A stretch of DNA of 64,000 nt from JBBRVW01 sp038246545 (lineage in GTDB: Bacteria; Actinomycetota; Actinomycetes; JACCUZ01): the NCBI GenBank assembly GCA_038246545.1, contig JBBRVW010000010.1, positions 1 to 64,000 on the forward strand, given 5' to 3'. Below the pieces are notes generated by a model. It searched no databases. It was not told where the DNA came from and worked only from the letters and a program-made list of their open reading frames with translations. Each line of letters starts with the position of its first letter. Position 1 is the stretch's first letter. The translations under genes were made by a program, and so were the position numbers. Shown in pieces: positions 17,830 through 26,048 of this stretch.

Positions 17830-18197
17830 CAACTGATCCTGCCCATCGTCGGCTTCCTGCCTGCCCGTGACGAGCGCATGTTGACCACCATCGAGGTGGT
17901 CAAGCGCGAGCTCGGCGAAGGCGGCTTGGTCCGGCGGTGGCCGCGGGAGAGAAGTTGCCTCTTGATCTGCACCTACTGGCTGGTCGGTGCCTGTCTTTGG
18001 CGGGAGTGCAGGAGCGTACGACGGCCTGATTCACCGGGGCGACCGCTTATGCAAACGAGCTCGGCGTGCTGGTGGAGGAGGCCGACCCGGCCAGCGGGAA
18101 GCTGCTGGGCAATTTCCCGCGGGACTTCTCCCACGTGGGTCTGATCATCGCGGCATGGCGCCTCGGCCAGGCCGAACCGTCCAGGGACACGAACTGA
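17830..18197 (+). pseudogene. C-terminal remnant of a second GH15 gene
   Basis: LILPIVGFLPARDERMLTTI, then GEGGLVRRWPRE and LLICTYWLVGA. After frame changes come LLGNFPRDFSHVGLIIAAWR and the stop. The fragment aligns with the last 120 residues of the intact GH15 at 4349, but the DNA is divergent, so it is an old paralogue and not a recent copy. Confidence 0.75.
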
Positions 18198-18204
18198 GGA
18201 GAAG

Positions 18205-18360
18205 CGCACGGCGGGACGGCTCGACGGCAAGGTGGCCCTGATCACGGGCTCCGACTCCGGGATCGGACAGGCGACCGCTGCGGACCGGGCGACGTACGTA
18301 GAGGACGGTGGACTGATGCACAACCTCGAACTGATGCACAACCTCAGGCAAGCGGCATGA
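18205..18360 (+). pseudogene. SDR gene collapsed by a large internal deletion
   Basis: One open frame joins the first residues of a short-chain dehydrogenase (RLDGKVALITGSDSGIGQAT) directly to the last residues (TYVEDGGLMHNL...). About 200 codons, including the catalytic YxxxK, are gone without loss of frame. It follows the GH15 relic with the spacing of an operon. The end carries an 18-bp tandem duplication. Confidence 0.65.
18313..18345. repeat. Tandem 15-base duplication
   Basis: ctgatgcacaacctc occurs at 18313-18327 and again at 18331-18345, separated by gaa (18-base period), duplicating LMHNLE in the C-terminus of the collapsed SDR gene. Confidence 0.85.
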
Positions 18361-19059
18361 CGCCATCGGCCAGTCGCGCCGCTACGGCGACGCCCGCACT
18401 TCTCGAGCTGCACCTGAAGCGATGGCTCGGGGCGTGGCCACCCCGGGCGCCGGTTGAGGTGGTCGAGGACCAAGGGCGGGTCAGCGCTGGTTGGGACGGT
18501 CAGCCACATCCGTTCCTGGGCGTGGGCAGCAGTGACGGTCTCGTCCTGTCGGTAGCGCCAGGCAGAGGCATGCAGGTGGAGGCCGCGGTCGCCGGGCTCC
18601 CCATCGGGGGGATCGGCGTTTCTGGACGCGCTGACACACGTGGTGGGGGAGCGCGGCAGGCCCGTTGTCCAGACGGTGTTCCGCTGGTGCACCGAGCCGA
18701 CACCCGCGGACGACGTGGGCGTCTGGCTCGACCGAGACGACCCCGCGGTTCCCGACTGGTTGCATCCGTTCAGCGGTCGCGTGCTGGTGGCTCGGGACGC
18801 CGGTGGCGAGGTGGTGTCCGGTGTCGGCGTGAAGCGGCACGACTCCATCGGTCACGAGTTGGCTGTCGTCACGACGCCCGCCGCGCGCGGTCGAGGACTG
18901 GCGGTGGCGCTGGTCGCGCAGGCTGCCAGGAGCATCCTCTCCGAGGATGCGCTTCCCACCTACCTGCACCTCCCGAGGAACACCGCTTCGGCACAGGCGG
19001 CAGAGAACGCCGGATTCAAGGACAAAGGATGGATAGGGTTGGCGCTGCAAGACAGGTGA
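18357..19059 (+). pseudogene. GNAT acetyltransferase gene with a frameshift at a G-run
   Basis: The ATG at 18357 overlaps the previous stop. The N-terminal half reads LLELHLKRWLGAWPP and HPFLGVGSSDGLVLSV. At about 18605, in a run of six G, the frame changes, and the C-terminal half continues as FLDALTHVVGERGRPVVQTV and then the acetyl-CoA site region VVTTPAARGRGLAVALVAQ. One indel separates the halves, so full-length protein is not made unless the run is misread or slips. The substrate is unknown. Confidence 0.6.
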
Positions 19060-19932
19060 TGCGGATCGAGCCCGAGCTGCCGCCCTTGAAAGGCCCTTTC
19101 GGCCGGCCGTTTACGCCGCATCGCCTCGTGGTTGGGGGCGCGATCTACCGGCTTCGGACCGGGATCGCGTGGCGTGACCTGCCTGCCGAGTTCGGGCCGC
19201 GGCAGACGGTCTGGAAGCGTCACTATCGGTTCTCCAAGGACGGCACCTGGGACCGGGTTCTGGTGGCCTTGCAGATCGAGGCTGACGCCAAGGGGCAGAT
19301 CGACTGGCGGGTGTCGGTGGACTCCACCACGGCCCGGGTCCAATAGCACGGCGCGAAGGCTGCGAGGTCGGAGGCGAAGCCGACCTCGCACACAGGGGGC
19401 ATCGGACTACAAGGATCGGCGCTTTGAGAGGGACGAACCGGACGATCACGCCATCGGGCGCTCAAGGGGCCGGTCTCACGACTAAGACCCACGCACTGAT
19501 CGATGCCGGGGACTGCCCCTGGTCGTGGCGATCACGCCCGGTCTGGCGGGGGAATCCCCAGCATTGACAAAGCTCTCTGGTGCAGCTCCGGATCCCGCGT
19601 GGCGGTTGCGGTCGTCCACGCGCCACCCCCGTGGCGCTGCGCGCGGACAAGGCGTACACCGGGCGCAAGAACCGTGGCCTGTGCATGCCCGTGGCATCGG
19701 GGCCGGTGATCCTTGAGAAGTCCAACGCGGTCGCCCGCCGCAAAGCCAAGGCCCCCGCCGGCGGACGACCGCTGGACTTCGACGCCGAGGACTACAAGAA
19801 CCGCAAGTCGTCGAACGCGCCTTCAGCCAGCTCAAGAACTGGCGCGGCCTGGCGACCAGCTGCGACAAATACGCACTGACCTACCTCGGCAGCATGGTCC
19901 TCGCCTCAATCGTGCTCTGGCACGACGCATGA
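19059..19932 (+). pseudogene. Degenerate IS5-family (IS427-like) transposase
   Basis: It begins MRIEPELPPLKGPFGRP and continues GIAWRDLPAEFGPRQTVWK and DWRVSVDSTTARVQ, then a stop. Pieces then appear in different frames: DYKDRRFERDE, THALIDG-like, RADKAYTGRKNRG, and finally ERAFSQLKNWRGLAT to VLWHDA and the stop at 19932. The DDE parts (VDST, RADKAY, ERAFSQLK) are all visible, but several shifts and stops make it inactive. The ATG overlaps the stop of the GNAT relic. Confidence 0.75.
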
Positions 19933-19949
19933 CTTACGAGACACGCCCT
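19933..19949. repeat. Probable right inverted repeat of the IS5-type relic
   Basis: ttacgagacacgcccta directly follows the transposase stop and resembles the GGGCGTGTCTCGTAA-type ends of IS427-group elements. I see no matching left end near 19040-19060, which fits a decayed copy. Confidence 0.45.
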
Positions 19950-20131
19950 AGTACTACAGCCGCACTTATGGGGAGGCGCCGCGGGCGGCGTGGTGAAATC
20001 TACGGGCGCGGGCTTGGTGGCGTCGTCGCCAGAGGGGCCAGCTGAGTGGACTCGTGCTTTGGAGTAGTCGGCGCGCAGCACCAGGTCGATGTCGAACTCG
20101 CCGGTGTGCGGTTCTGGTTCGTGGTGCCGAG

Positions 20132-20314
20132 GTACCTCGGTCGAGAGAACTCCGGGCGACCCGCGATAGACGTCGAGCACCCCCAGTCGGCCCGCGCCGA
20201 TCTGCAGAGAGAAACGCGAACGCAGCCCGCGCCCCCCTCGCGGTGAGCCGCGGGGGAGTTGACCGGCCAGCGGGCGATGCCCCCAGTGGCCTGATCGGGT
20301 TCCAGCCATGACAC
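20132..20314 (-). pseudogene. Duplicated fragment of a GAF-ANTAR regulator
   Basis: Reading minus: LEPDQATGGIARWPVNSPAA, a frame change, then SLQIGAGRLGVLDVYRGSPG. It matches the GAF domain of the gene at 33136-33948 at DNA level, including an identical 29-base block (20162-20190 and 33456-33484). The flanks on both sides differ. It is a partial copy produced by duplication or recombination. The remaining bases between 19950 and 20529 hold no gene I can support. Confidence 0.75.
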
Positions 20315-20529
20315 GAGCCTCCCACCACGTGTGTTCCGGCCAAGTGCTCACGTCTCACAGAAGGATGACGTGGAGATGGGACTTCAGCGGCCCGACCCCG
20401 ACCGGATCCGAGAGCGAGTGACAATTTGCTGACATCCGGGCCGCGCCACTTCTCCTCTGTCGTCGTCGAGGGAAGACTTTGCCCGACCAGCGCGGCCGGT
20501 GCGCGGGCGTCTCCGACGGAGGTCTCGGC

Positions 20530-21003
20530 ATGCGCGTAGGTGACCTCGCGGGGTCGGTCGGGAAAGGCCTGGCCGCCGGGGTGGTCGGCACCGCAGCGAT
20601 GACCCTGTCGAGCAGCCTCGAAGCCAAGCTTCGCGGCCGGGAGGCCAGCACCGCCCCTGCGGATGCCGCGTCCAAGGTGTTGAGAGTGAAGCCGGAGGGC
20701 GAGGAGGCCCAGGCCCGCTTCACCACCCTGGTGCACTGGGGTTACGGGACCGGCTGGGGAGCCGTGCACGGACTGCTCGCGGGTATCGGTCTGCCTCCGC
20801 GAACGGCGACGGCCGGCCACTTCGCCGCCGTCTGGGGCTCCGGCCTCATCATGCTGCCTAAGCTCGAGGTGGCGCCGCCGCTGCCCGAGTGGGGAGTGCC
20901 CGCGATCGCCATCGACGCGTTCCACCACACCGTCTATGCGCTGACCACCGGGATCGCGTACCGCCTTCTCGACGCCGCTTCCACTCGGCCGACCAGTGGC
21001 TGA
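20530..21003 (+). CDS. Small membrane-associated protein, first gene of an eight-gene operon
   Basis: A 157-residue protein starting at an ATG behind GGAGG. The Gly/Ala-rich segment GLAAGVVGTAAMTLSSS is followed by APADAASKVLRV, GTGWGAVHGLLAGIGL and a hydrophobic C-terminal half with His pairs (DAFHHTVYAL). It is a paralogue of the gene at 10207. The following gene overlaps it by 8 bases. Function unknown; a membrane anchor or scaffold for the enzymes downstream is possible. Confidence 0.68.
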   Translation: MRVGDLAGSVGKGLAAGVVGTAAMTLSSSLEAKLRGREASTAPADAASKVLRVKPEGEEAQARFTTLVHWGYGTGWGAVHGLLAGIGLPPRTATAGHFAAVWGSGLIMLPKLEVAPPLPEWGVPAIAIDAFHHTVYALTTGIAYRLLDAASTRPTSG

Positions 21004-21538
21004 GGCCGAGGCGTCGCCCGATGGGGACAAACAGAGAGCATGGCTGAGCCCGGGAGGCCGACTCCCCGACCTGGAGCTCCCCGACTCCACCGGGGGTATG
21101 CGACGAATGACCGACCTCGTCGGCGGCGACCCGACCCTCGTGCACTTCTACCGGGGCTGGTTCTGTCCCAAGGAGCGGCAGTTCTTCCAGGTGCTCGCAG
21201 CGCTGCAGGATGAGGCGGAGGTCGCCTACACCCGCTTCATCTCGATCAGCGTCGAGCCACCGGAGGTCTCGGGCGCCTACCGAGCCGGGCTCGGGGCGCG
21301 CTGGACGTTCCTGTCCGACCCTGAGCGGCGCTACCTCGACGTCCTCGGTCTGCGGGAGACCACGGACAAGGTCCACGACCCCTACATCCCGACCTGCGTC
21401 GTGGTCGGTCCCGACCTGAAGGTGCACGCCGCCTACCTCGGCTACTGGTTCTGGGGCCGACCGACCGCTGAGGAGCTGCGTCAGGCCTTCCGCTCCCTCA
21501 CGCGATCGCTGCGTCCGGACTGGGATCCGCCCACGTGA
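20996..21538 (+). CDS. Peroxiredoxin/AhpC-like thiol protein
   Basis: A 180-residue thioredoxin-fold protein. PGGRLPDLELPDSTGG opens the domain, and the putative peroxidatic Cys57 lies in HFYRGWFCPKERQFF. A second Cys lies in YIPTCVVVGP. The pattern fits redoxin-type proteins that reduce peroxides, although the usual PxxxTxxC motif is replaced by RGWFCPKE. GTG start inside the end of the previous gene. It likely protects the H2O2-producing or redox-active enzymes encoded downstream. Confidence 0.78.
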   Translation: MAEAEASPDGDKQRAWLSPGGRLPDLELPDSTGGMRRMTDLVGGDPTLVHFYRGWFCPKERQFFQVLAALQDEAEVAYTRFISISVEPPEVSGAYRAGLGARWTFLSDPERRYLDVLGLRETTDKVHDPYIPTCVVVGPDLKVHAAYLGYWFWGRPTAEELRQAFRSLTRSLRPDWDPPT

Positions 21539-22056
21539 GCCGGACCTATATCGCGCTGCTCGACCATGAGCCGAAGGACGCCGACGTGACCGTGGTCGGG
21601 CAGGTGCGGGACGGGTCCGACCTGGTTCTCGCGGCCTGGCTTGCCGATCGTCGGCCGCACCCCCGGGCAGCCTCGGTCGACCCGCGCATCCTCGGGACGG
21701 GAGGGCCCGCGATGACCGCGTCTTGGACCGAGCTTCCTGAGGGTCGCCGCCCGCTGTTCGATGCACCGGAGGTCCTGGAGGCGCGCCGGTGGCTGATCCG
21801 AAGCTGGCCTGCGTACGGCGTCTCCACCCTGGTGACCGACAGCGTGCACCTCGCTGGCTCCGTCGTGCTGTGGGCCGGCGGACCGCTGTTCGGCGACGAC
21901 CCCTTTGCCAGGCTGGGACCGTCGCGCGTGGTGAGCAGCCAGGGCTTCTTCGTGCCGTTGCCGGCCCCGACCGGCCCTGCGCTCGAACGCTACGGCGGGG
22001 CGCCCTGGCCCTTCGACCGTTTCGCTGCGACAGCACCCAGTCACGGAGGTTCCTGA
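21535..22056 (+). CDS. Uncharacterised protein of the oxidoreductase operon
   Basis: A soluble 173-residue protein, Trp-rich toward the C-terminus, without membrane segments or a motif I recognise. The N-terminal half (YIALLDHEPKDADVTVVGQV) might be a small alpha/beta domain. The GTG start overlaps the previous stop by 4 bases, and its stop shares a base with the ATG of the TPP-enzyme gene, so it is certainly part of the operon. Confidence 0.6.
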   Translation: MSRTYIALLDHEPKDADVTVVGQVRDGSDLVLAAWLADRRPHPRAASVDPRILGTGGPAMTASWTELPEGRRPLFDAPEVLEARRWLIRSWPAYGVSTLVTDSVHLAGSVVLWAGGPLFGDDPFARLGPSRVVSSQGFFVPLPAPTGPALERYGGAPWPFDRFAATAPSHGGS

Positions 22057-23849
22057 TGACTCAAAACGTCGCCGACTACGTTTTGGAGCGGCTGCGGCAC
22101 TGGGGCGTCGAGGTCGTTTTCGGCTATGCCGGAGACGGCATCAACGGTCTGCTCGCCGCATGGGGACGGGCCGACGACAAGCCTAAATTCGTCCAATCGC
22201 GGCACGAGGAGATGTCCGCCTTCGAGGCCGTCGGTTACGCGAAGTTCTCCGGACGGGTCGCGGTCTGTGTCGCGACGTCCGGACCCGGCGCGATCCACCT
22301 CCTCAACGGTCTCTACGACGCCAAGCTCGACCACGTCCCGGTCGTGGCGATCATTGGACAGACGAACCGCAGCGCGATGGGTGGCAGCTACCAGCAGGAG
22401 GTGGACCTGCTGTCGCTGTTCAAGGACGTCGCGTCGGAATACCTTCAGATGGTCACGGTCCCCGAGCAGCTGCCCAATGTCCTGGACCGCGCGATACGCA
22501 TCGCGGAGGCCCGTCGGGTCCCGACCTGCATCATCTTGCCGGCGGACGTGCAGGAGCTGGAGTATGCACCGCCCCCTCACGAGTTCAAGTTCGTGCCCTC
22601 CAGCGGCGCAGCGACCGGCAGGCCAGAGCTGGTGCCGGTTGACACGGACCTTGCCCGTGCCGCTGAGGTGCTCAATGCCGGCGGTAAGGTGGCGATGCTC
22701 ATCGGCCAGGGGGCGCGCGCCGCGCGCGATGAGGTGCTCGAGGTCGCCGACCTGCTCGGCGCAGGAGTTGCCAAAGCACTGCTGGGAAAGGACGTCCTCT
22801 CCGACGAGCTGCCGTTCGTCACGGGGTCCATCGGACTGCTCGGGACCCGACCCAGTTATGAGCTCATGCAGGGCTGCGACACCTTGCTGACCGTCGGCTC
22901 GAGCTTTCCCTATACACAGTTCCTGCCCGAGTTCGACCAGGCGCGCGCGGTGCAGATCGACCACGACGCCAGCTTCGTCGGGCTGCGCTATCCCTTCGAG
23001 GTCAATCTCGTCGGCGACGCCGCCGCGACGCTGCGGCGGCTCATCCCGCTGCTGCGCCGCAAGGCGGATCGCTCGTGGCAGCAGGAGGTCGAGGCCACGG
23101 TGGCTCGCTGGTGGCAGGTGATGGAGCGTCGTGCACACACCGCCGCTGATCCGATCAATCCCGAGAAGGTCTTCTGGGAGCTGTCCTCCCGGCTGCCCGA
23201 CGACGCGATGCTGGCTGCCGACTCCGGCACGTCGGCGAACTGGTATGCCCGCTACCTTCGGTTCCACGGTCAGATGCGCGGCTCCCTGTCGGGCACCCTC
23301 GCCACGATGGGCCCGGGCGTCCCGTACGTCATCGGTGCGAAGTTCGCCTATCCCGACCGACCGGCGATCGCGATGGTCGGGGACGGAGCGATGCAGATGA
23401 ACGGCTTGGCGGAGCTCATCACCATCTCGCACTACTGGAAGCAGTGGTCGGACCCACGGCTGATCGTGGGGATCCTGAACAACGGTGACCTCGCGCAGGT
23501 CACCTGGGAGCTCAGGGCGATGGAGGGGGCACCGAGGTTCGATCCCTCGCAGCTGCTGCCCCCGGTGCCCTACGCCAGCTTCGCCAGCTCCCTCGGGTTG
23601 AACGCCATCAAGGTGGACGACCCGGCCGAGGTCGGCCGCGCCTGGGACGAGGCCCTGTCCGCGGACCGACCGAGCGTGCTCGAGTTCGTCACCGACCCCG
23701 CCGTGCCACCGATCCCCCCGCACGCGACACTCGACCAGATCGAGAAGGCGGCTCTGTCCTTGATCCGCGGTGACAGCGACCGCTGGGACGTTGTGAAGGA
23801 GGGGCTCCTGCTCAAGGCGCAGGAGTTCCTGCCCGGCACCAAGAAGTGA
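22056..23849 (+). CDS. Thiamine-diphosphate enzyme of the pyruvate oxidase/acetolactate synthase family
   Basis: A 597-residue TPP enzyme with the three usual domains. The N-terminal Pyr domain holds the catalytic Glu in SRHEEMSAFEAVGYA, the middle domain has the Rossmann-like VAMLIGQGARAARDE, and the C-terminal PP domain has the TPP motif starting GDGAMQMNG and ending GILNNGD. It resembles PoxB-type pyruvate dehydrogenase/oxidase more than acetolactate synthase. It decarboxylates a 2-oxo acid; which one is not visible. GGAGG precedes the ATG. The next gene overlaps by 4 bases. Confidence 0.85.
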   Translation: MTQNVADYVLERLRHWGVEVVFGYAGDGINGLLAAWGRADDKPKFVQSRHEEMSAFEAVGYAKFSGRVAVCVATSGPGAIHLLNGLYDAKLDHVPVVAIIGQTNRSAMGGSYQQEVDLLSLFKDVASEYLQMVTVPEQLPNVLDRAIRIAEARRVPTCIILPADVQELEYAPPPHEFKFVPSSGAATGRPELVPVDTDLARAAEVLNAGGKVAMLIGQGARAARDEVLEVADLLGAGVAKALLGKDVLSDELPFVTGSIGLLGTRPSYELMQGCDTLLTVGSSFPYTQFLPEFDQARAVQIDHDASFVGLRYPFEVNLVGDAAATLRRLIPLLRRKADRSWQQEVEATVARWWQVMERRAHTAADPINPEKVFWELSSRLPDDAMLAADSGTSANWYARYLRFHGQMRGSLSGTLATMGPGVPYVIGAKFAYPDRPAIAMVGDGAMQMNGLAELITISHYWKQWSDPRLIVGILNNGDLAQVTWELRAMEGAPRFDPSQLLPPVPYASFASSLGLNAIKVDDPAEVGRAWDEALSADRPSVLEFVTDPAVPPIPPHATLDQIEKAALSLIRGDSDRWDVVKEGLLLKAQEFLPGTKK

Positions 23850-24949
23850 CCGACACGCACGTGCGGTCCGTGACCGCGTCGACCTACGTCGTGCCCACAG
23901 AGCAGCCGGAGGCCGACGGCACGCTCGCGTGGGAGCAGACCACCGTCGTCCTGGTCGAGGTCGCCGGCGGCGGCCTGACGGGACTGGGCTGGACCTACTC
24001 CAGCCGCGCCTGCCAGGCCGTGATCGAGGACATGCTGGCCGACGTGGTCGTCGGCCGGGACGTCGAGGACGTACCGGGGACGTGGGCCGCGATGGTCGCG
24101 TCCATCCGCAACTTGGGACGCCCAGGCATCGCGTCGGCAGCGATCGCCGCGGTCGACACCGCGCTGTGGGACCTGAAAGCCAAGCAGCACGGGGTCGCGT
24201 TGTGCACCTTGCTCGGGCAGGTCCGCGAGTGCGTCCCCGTCTACGGCAGCGGCGGTTTCACCACGTACGACACGCAAACGCTGAGCCGGCAGGTCGAGTC
24301 GTGGACCGGCGAGCTGGGGATCACCCGCGTGAAGATCAAGATCGGCGAGAGTCGAGGTAGCGAAGTGAGCCGGGACCTCGATCGCGTCCGCCAGGTGTGC
24401 GCCCTTGTCCGACCGGAGACCGAGGTCTTCGTCGACGCCAATGGCGGCTACTCCCGCAAGCAGGCGATCCGCGTTGGCCGGCACCTCGACGAGCTCGGGG
24501 TGAGCTGGTTCGAGGAGCCGGTGTCCTCCGACGACCTCGCGGGCCTCCGCCTCGTGCGCGACGCGCTGGACTGCGATGTCACCGCCGGGGAATACGGCAG
24601 CGACCTGCCCTACTTCGATCGGATGCTCGGCGCCGGAGCGGTGGACTGCCTGCAGGCCGACGTCACGCGGACCGCAGGCATCACGGAGTGGCAGCGGGTC
24701 GCAGCGCTGGCTCAGGCCGCCGGTATCGAGCTGTCGGCGCACTGCGCCCCCACCCTGCACTTGCACGTGGCGAGCGCCGTAACTGGCCTTCGCCACGTCG
24801 AGTGGTTCGCCGACCACGTACGACTGGAGGCATTGATGTTCGACCCTGGCCCGCGAGTACGAGACGGGGTCATGCGCCCAGACACCGACCGGCCCGGGCT
24901 GGGCGTCGAGTTGCGCACCGCCGACGCCGACACCTACCGCGTCGCATGA
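23846..24949 (+). CDS. Enolase-superfamily enzyme (mandelate racemase/sugar-acid dehydratase type)
   Basis: A 367-residue protein with an N-terminal capping domain and a C-terminal barrel. The KxK base motif is RVKIKIGE, the metal ligands are in VFVDANGGYS, WFEEPVSS and TAGEYGSD, and the His end is SAHCAPTLHLHVA. Members racemise or dehydrate hydroxy acids such as sugar acids. Together with the GMC/gluconate-dehydrogenase genes downstream, a sugar-acid route is likely: oxidation of a sugar to the acid, then dehydration. GTG start overlapping the TPP gene. Confidence 0.85.
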   Translation: MTDTHVRSVTASTYVVPTEQPEADGTLAWEQTTVVLVEVAGGGLTGLGWTYSSRACQAVIEDMLADVVVGRDVEDVPGTWAAMVASIRNLGRPGIASAAIAAVDTALWDLKAKQHGVALCTLLGQVRECVPVYGSGGFTTYDTQTLSRQVESWTGELGITRVKIKIGESRGSEVSRDLDRVRQVCALVRPETEVFVDANGGYSRKQAIRVGRHLDELGVSWFEEPVSSDDLAGLRLVRDALDCDVTAGEYGSDLPYFDRMLGAGAVDCLQADVTRTAGITEWQRVAALAQAAGIELSAHCAPTLHLHVASAVTGLRHVEWFADHVRLEALMFDPGPRVRDGVMRPDTDRPGLGVELRTADADTYRVA

Positions 24950-25422
24950 GGGGCCCGGACAACGGCACCGAGGTGGCGTCGGTCGCGATCCACGGGATCG
25001 ACCGGCTGGTCGGGGACATCCGCACCGGCCACTTCGAACGCACCCTGTCCGCCCTGACTGCCGTCGGCGGGGTGATTACGGCGGTCGAGATCTTCCTCGC
25101 GCACGACCGAGCAAGCTTCGGCAACCGGATGATGTGGGTGCCGGTCGTCCTGAACCCGGTGGTGGCCGCCGCCGGGATGGCCGGCTTCTTCAACCGCCGG
25201 CTGGCCAAGACGGTTCTGCCGATCACCTCCGCCATGCTCGTCGCGAACGGTCTGCAGGGCACGTATCTGCACGCCCGCGGGGTGTCGCAGCGGCCCGGAG
25301 GGTGGTCGCAGGCGCGCTACAACGCCGAGACCGGGCCGCCGGTGATGGCGCCGTTGCTGGTGACGGTCGTCGGCGGCATGGGGCTGCTCGCGGCATTGCT
25401 GCGCCGGGAGGAAGACAGGTGA
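24946..25422 (+). CDS. Small membrane protein of the oxidoreductase operon
   Basis: A 158-residue protein with about four hydrophobic segments (TLSALTAVGGVITAVEIF, WVPVVLNPVVAAAGMAGFF, a shorter one near VLPITSAMLVA, and APLLVTVVGGMGLLAALL). It ends in RREEDR. It overlaps both neighbours by 4 bases. Placed just ahead of the gluconate-dehydrogenase-type subunits, it may anchor the complex in the membrane in place of the usual cytochrome subunit. That role is inferred only from position. Confidence 0.68.
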   Translation: MRGPDNGTEVASVAIHGIDRLVGDIRTGHFERTLSALTAVGGVITAVEIFLAHDRASFGNRMMWVPVVLNPVVAAAGMAGFFNRRLAKTVLPITSAMLVANGLQGTYLHARGVSQRPGGWSQARYNAETGPPVMAPLLVTVVGGMGLLAALLRREEDR

Positions 25423-26048
25423 CCCGCCCTTCGTCTGGGGTGTCCGTCCCGGCCCGTTTCCCCGGGTATGACGTGCTCGCGTCCACCGGCTCATGGGACC
25501 CGGTCACCGCTGGGGTGGTGCTGGGCCGGCTGGAGTCTGCCGGTCCCCTTCGCTTCTTCCCCGATGGTCTGGACAGGACGGCGGAGGCGTTGTTTGACCA
25601 GCTCCTCGATCAGGGGTGCGGCCCGCGAGTGCCCGTGCTTCAGATGGTCGATGCGCGCCTGGCCCGGCGAGAGACCGACGGATGGCGGTACGCCGATATG
25701 CCCGAGGACGGTGAGGCGTTTCTCGCCTCGCTCCGCGGGCTGGACGAGGACGCGAGAGTCCTCGCGAGCGGTGACTTCGCCGACGTGGACGACGCAGCCC
25801 AGGCGCGGATCCTGAAGGACGTCCAGGCGAGCGACGGGCAGTGGCACGACCTGCAGGCCAAGCACGTCTGGAGCCTGTGGACCCGCTATGCCTGCACGGC
25901 CTTCTACTCCCACCCCTGGGCCTGGAACGAGATCGGCTTCGGCGGTCCCGCCTATCCCCGGGGGTACGGCAACCTCGGGATGGACCGGCGCGAGTCCTGG
26001 GAGGTGCGCGACGTGTCCCCGCAGTCGGCACCGGCTGCCGGCGAGTGA
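25419..26048 (+). CDS. Gluconate 2-dehydrogenase subunit 3-like protein
   Basis: A 209-residue protein of the small-subunit family that accompanies GMC-type sugar dehydrogenases. Typical stretches are FFPDGLDRTAEALFDQLLDQ and, near the end, AFYSHPWAWNEIGFGGPAYP. Unlike many relatives it has no Tat signal, so the complex may face the cytoplasm or travel with its partner. It overlaps the GMC gene by 4 bases, as expected for subunits made in equal amounts. Confidence 0.8.
   Translation: MTRPSSGVSVPARFPGYDVLASTGSWDPVTAGVVLGRLESAGPLRFFPDGLDRTAEALFDQLLDQGCGPRVPVLQMVDARLARRETDGWRYADMPEDGEAFLASLRGLDEDARVLASGDFADVDDAAQARILKDVQASDGQWHDLQAKHVWSLWTRYACTAFYSHPWAWNEIGFGGPAYPRGYGNLGMDRRESWEVRDVSPQSAPAAGE

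Noticed and set aside
22041..23723. 560-residue minus-strand frame
   Set aside because: Antisense to the TPP enzyme. No recognisable motifs and no start signal.
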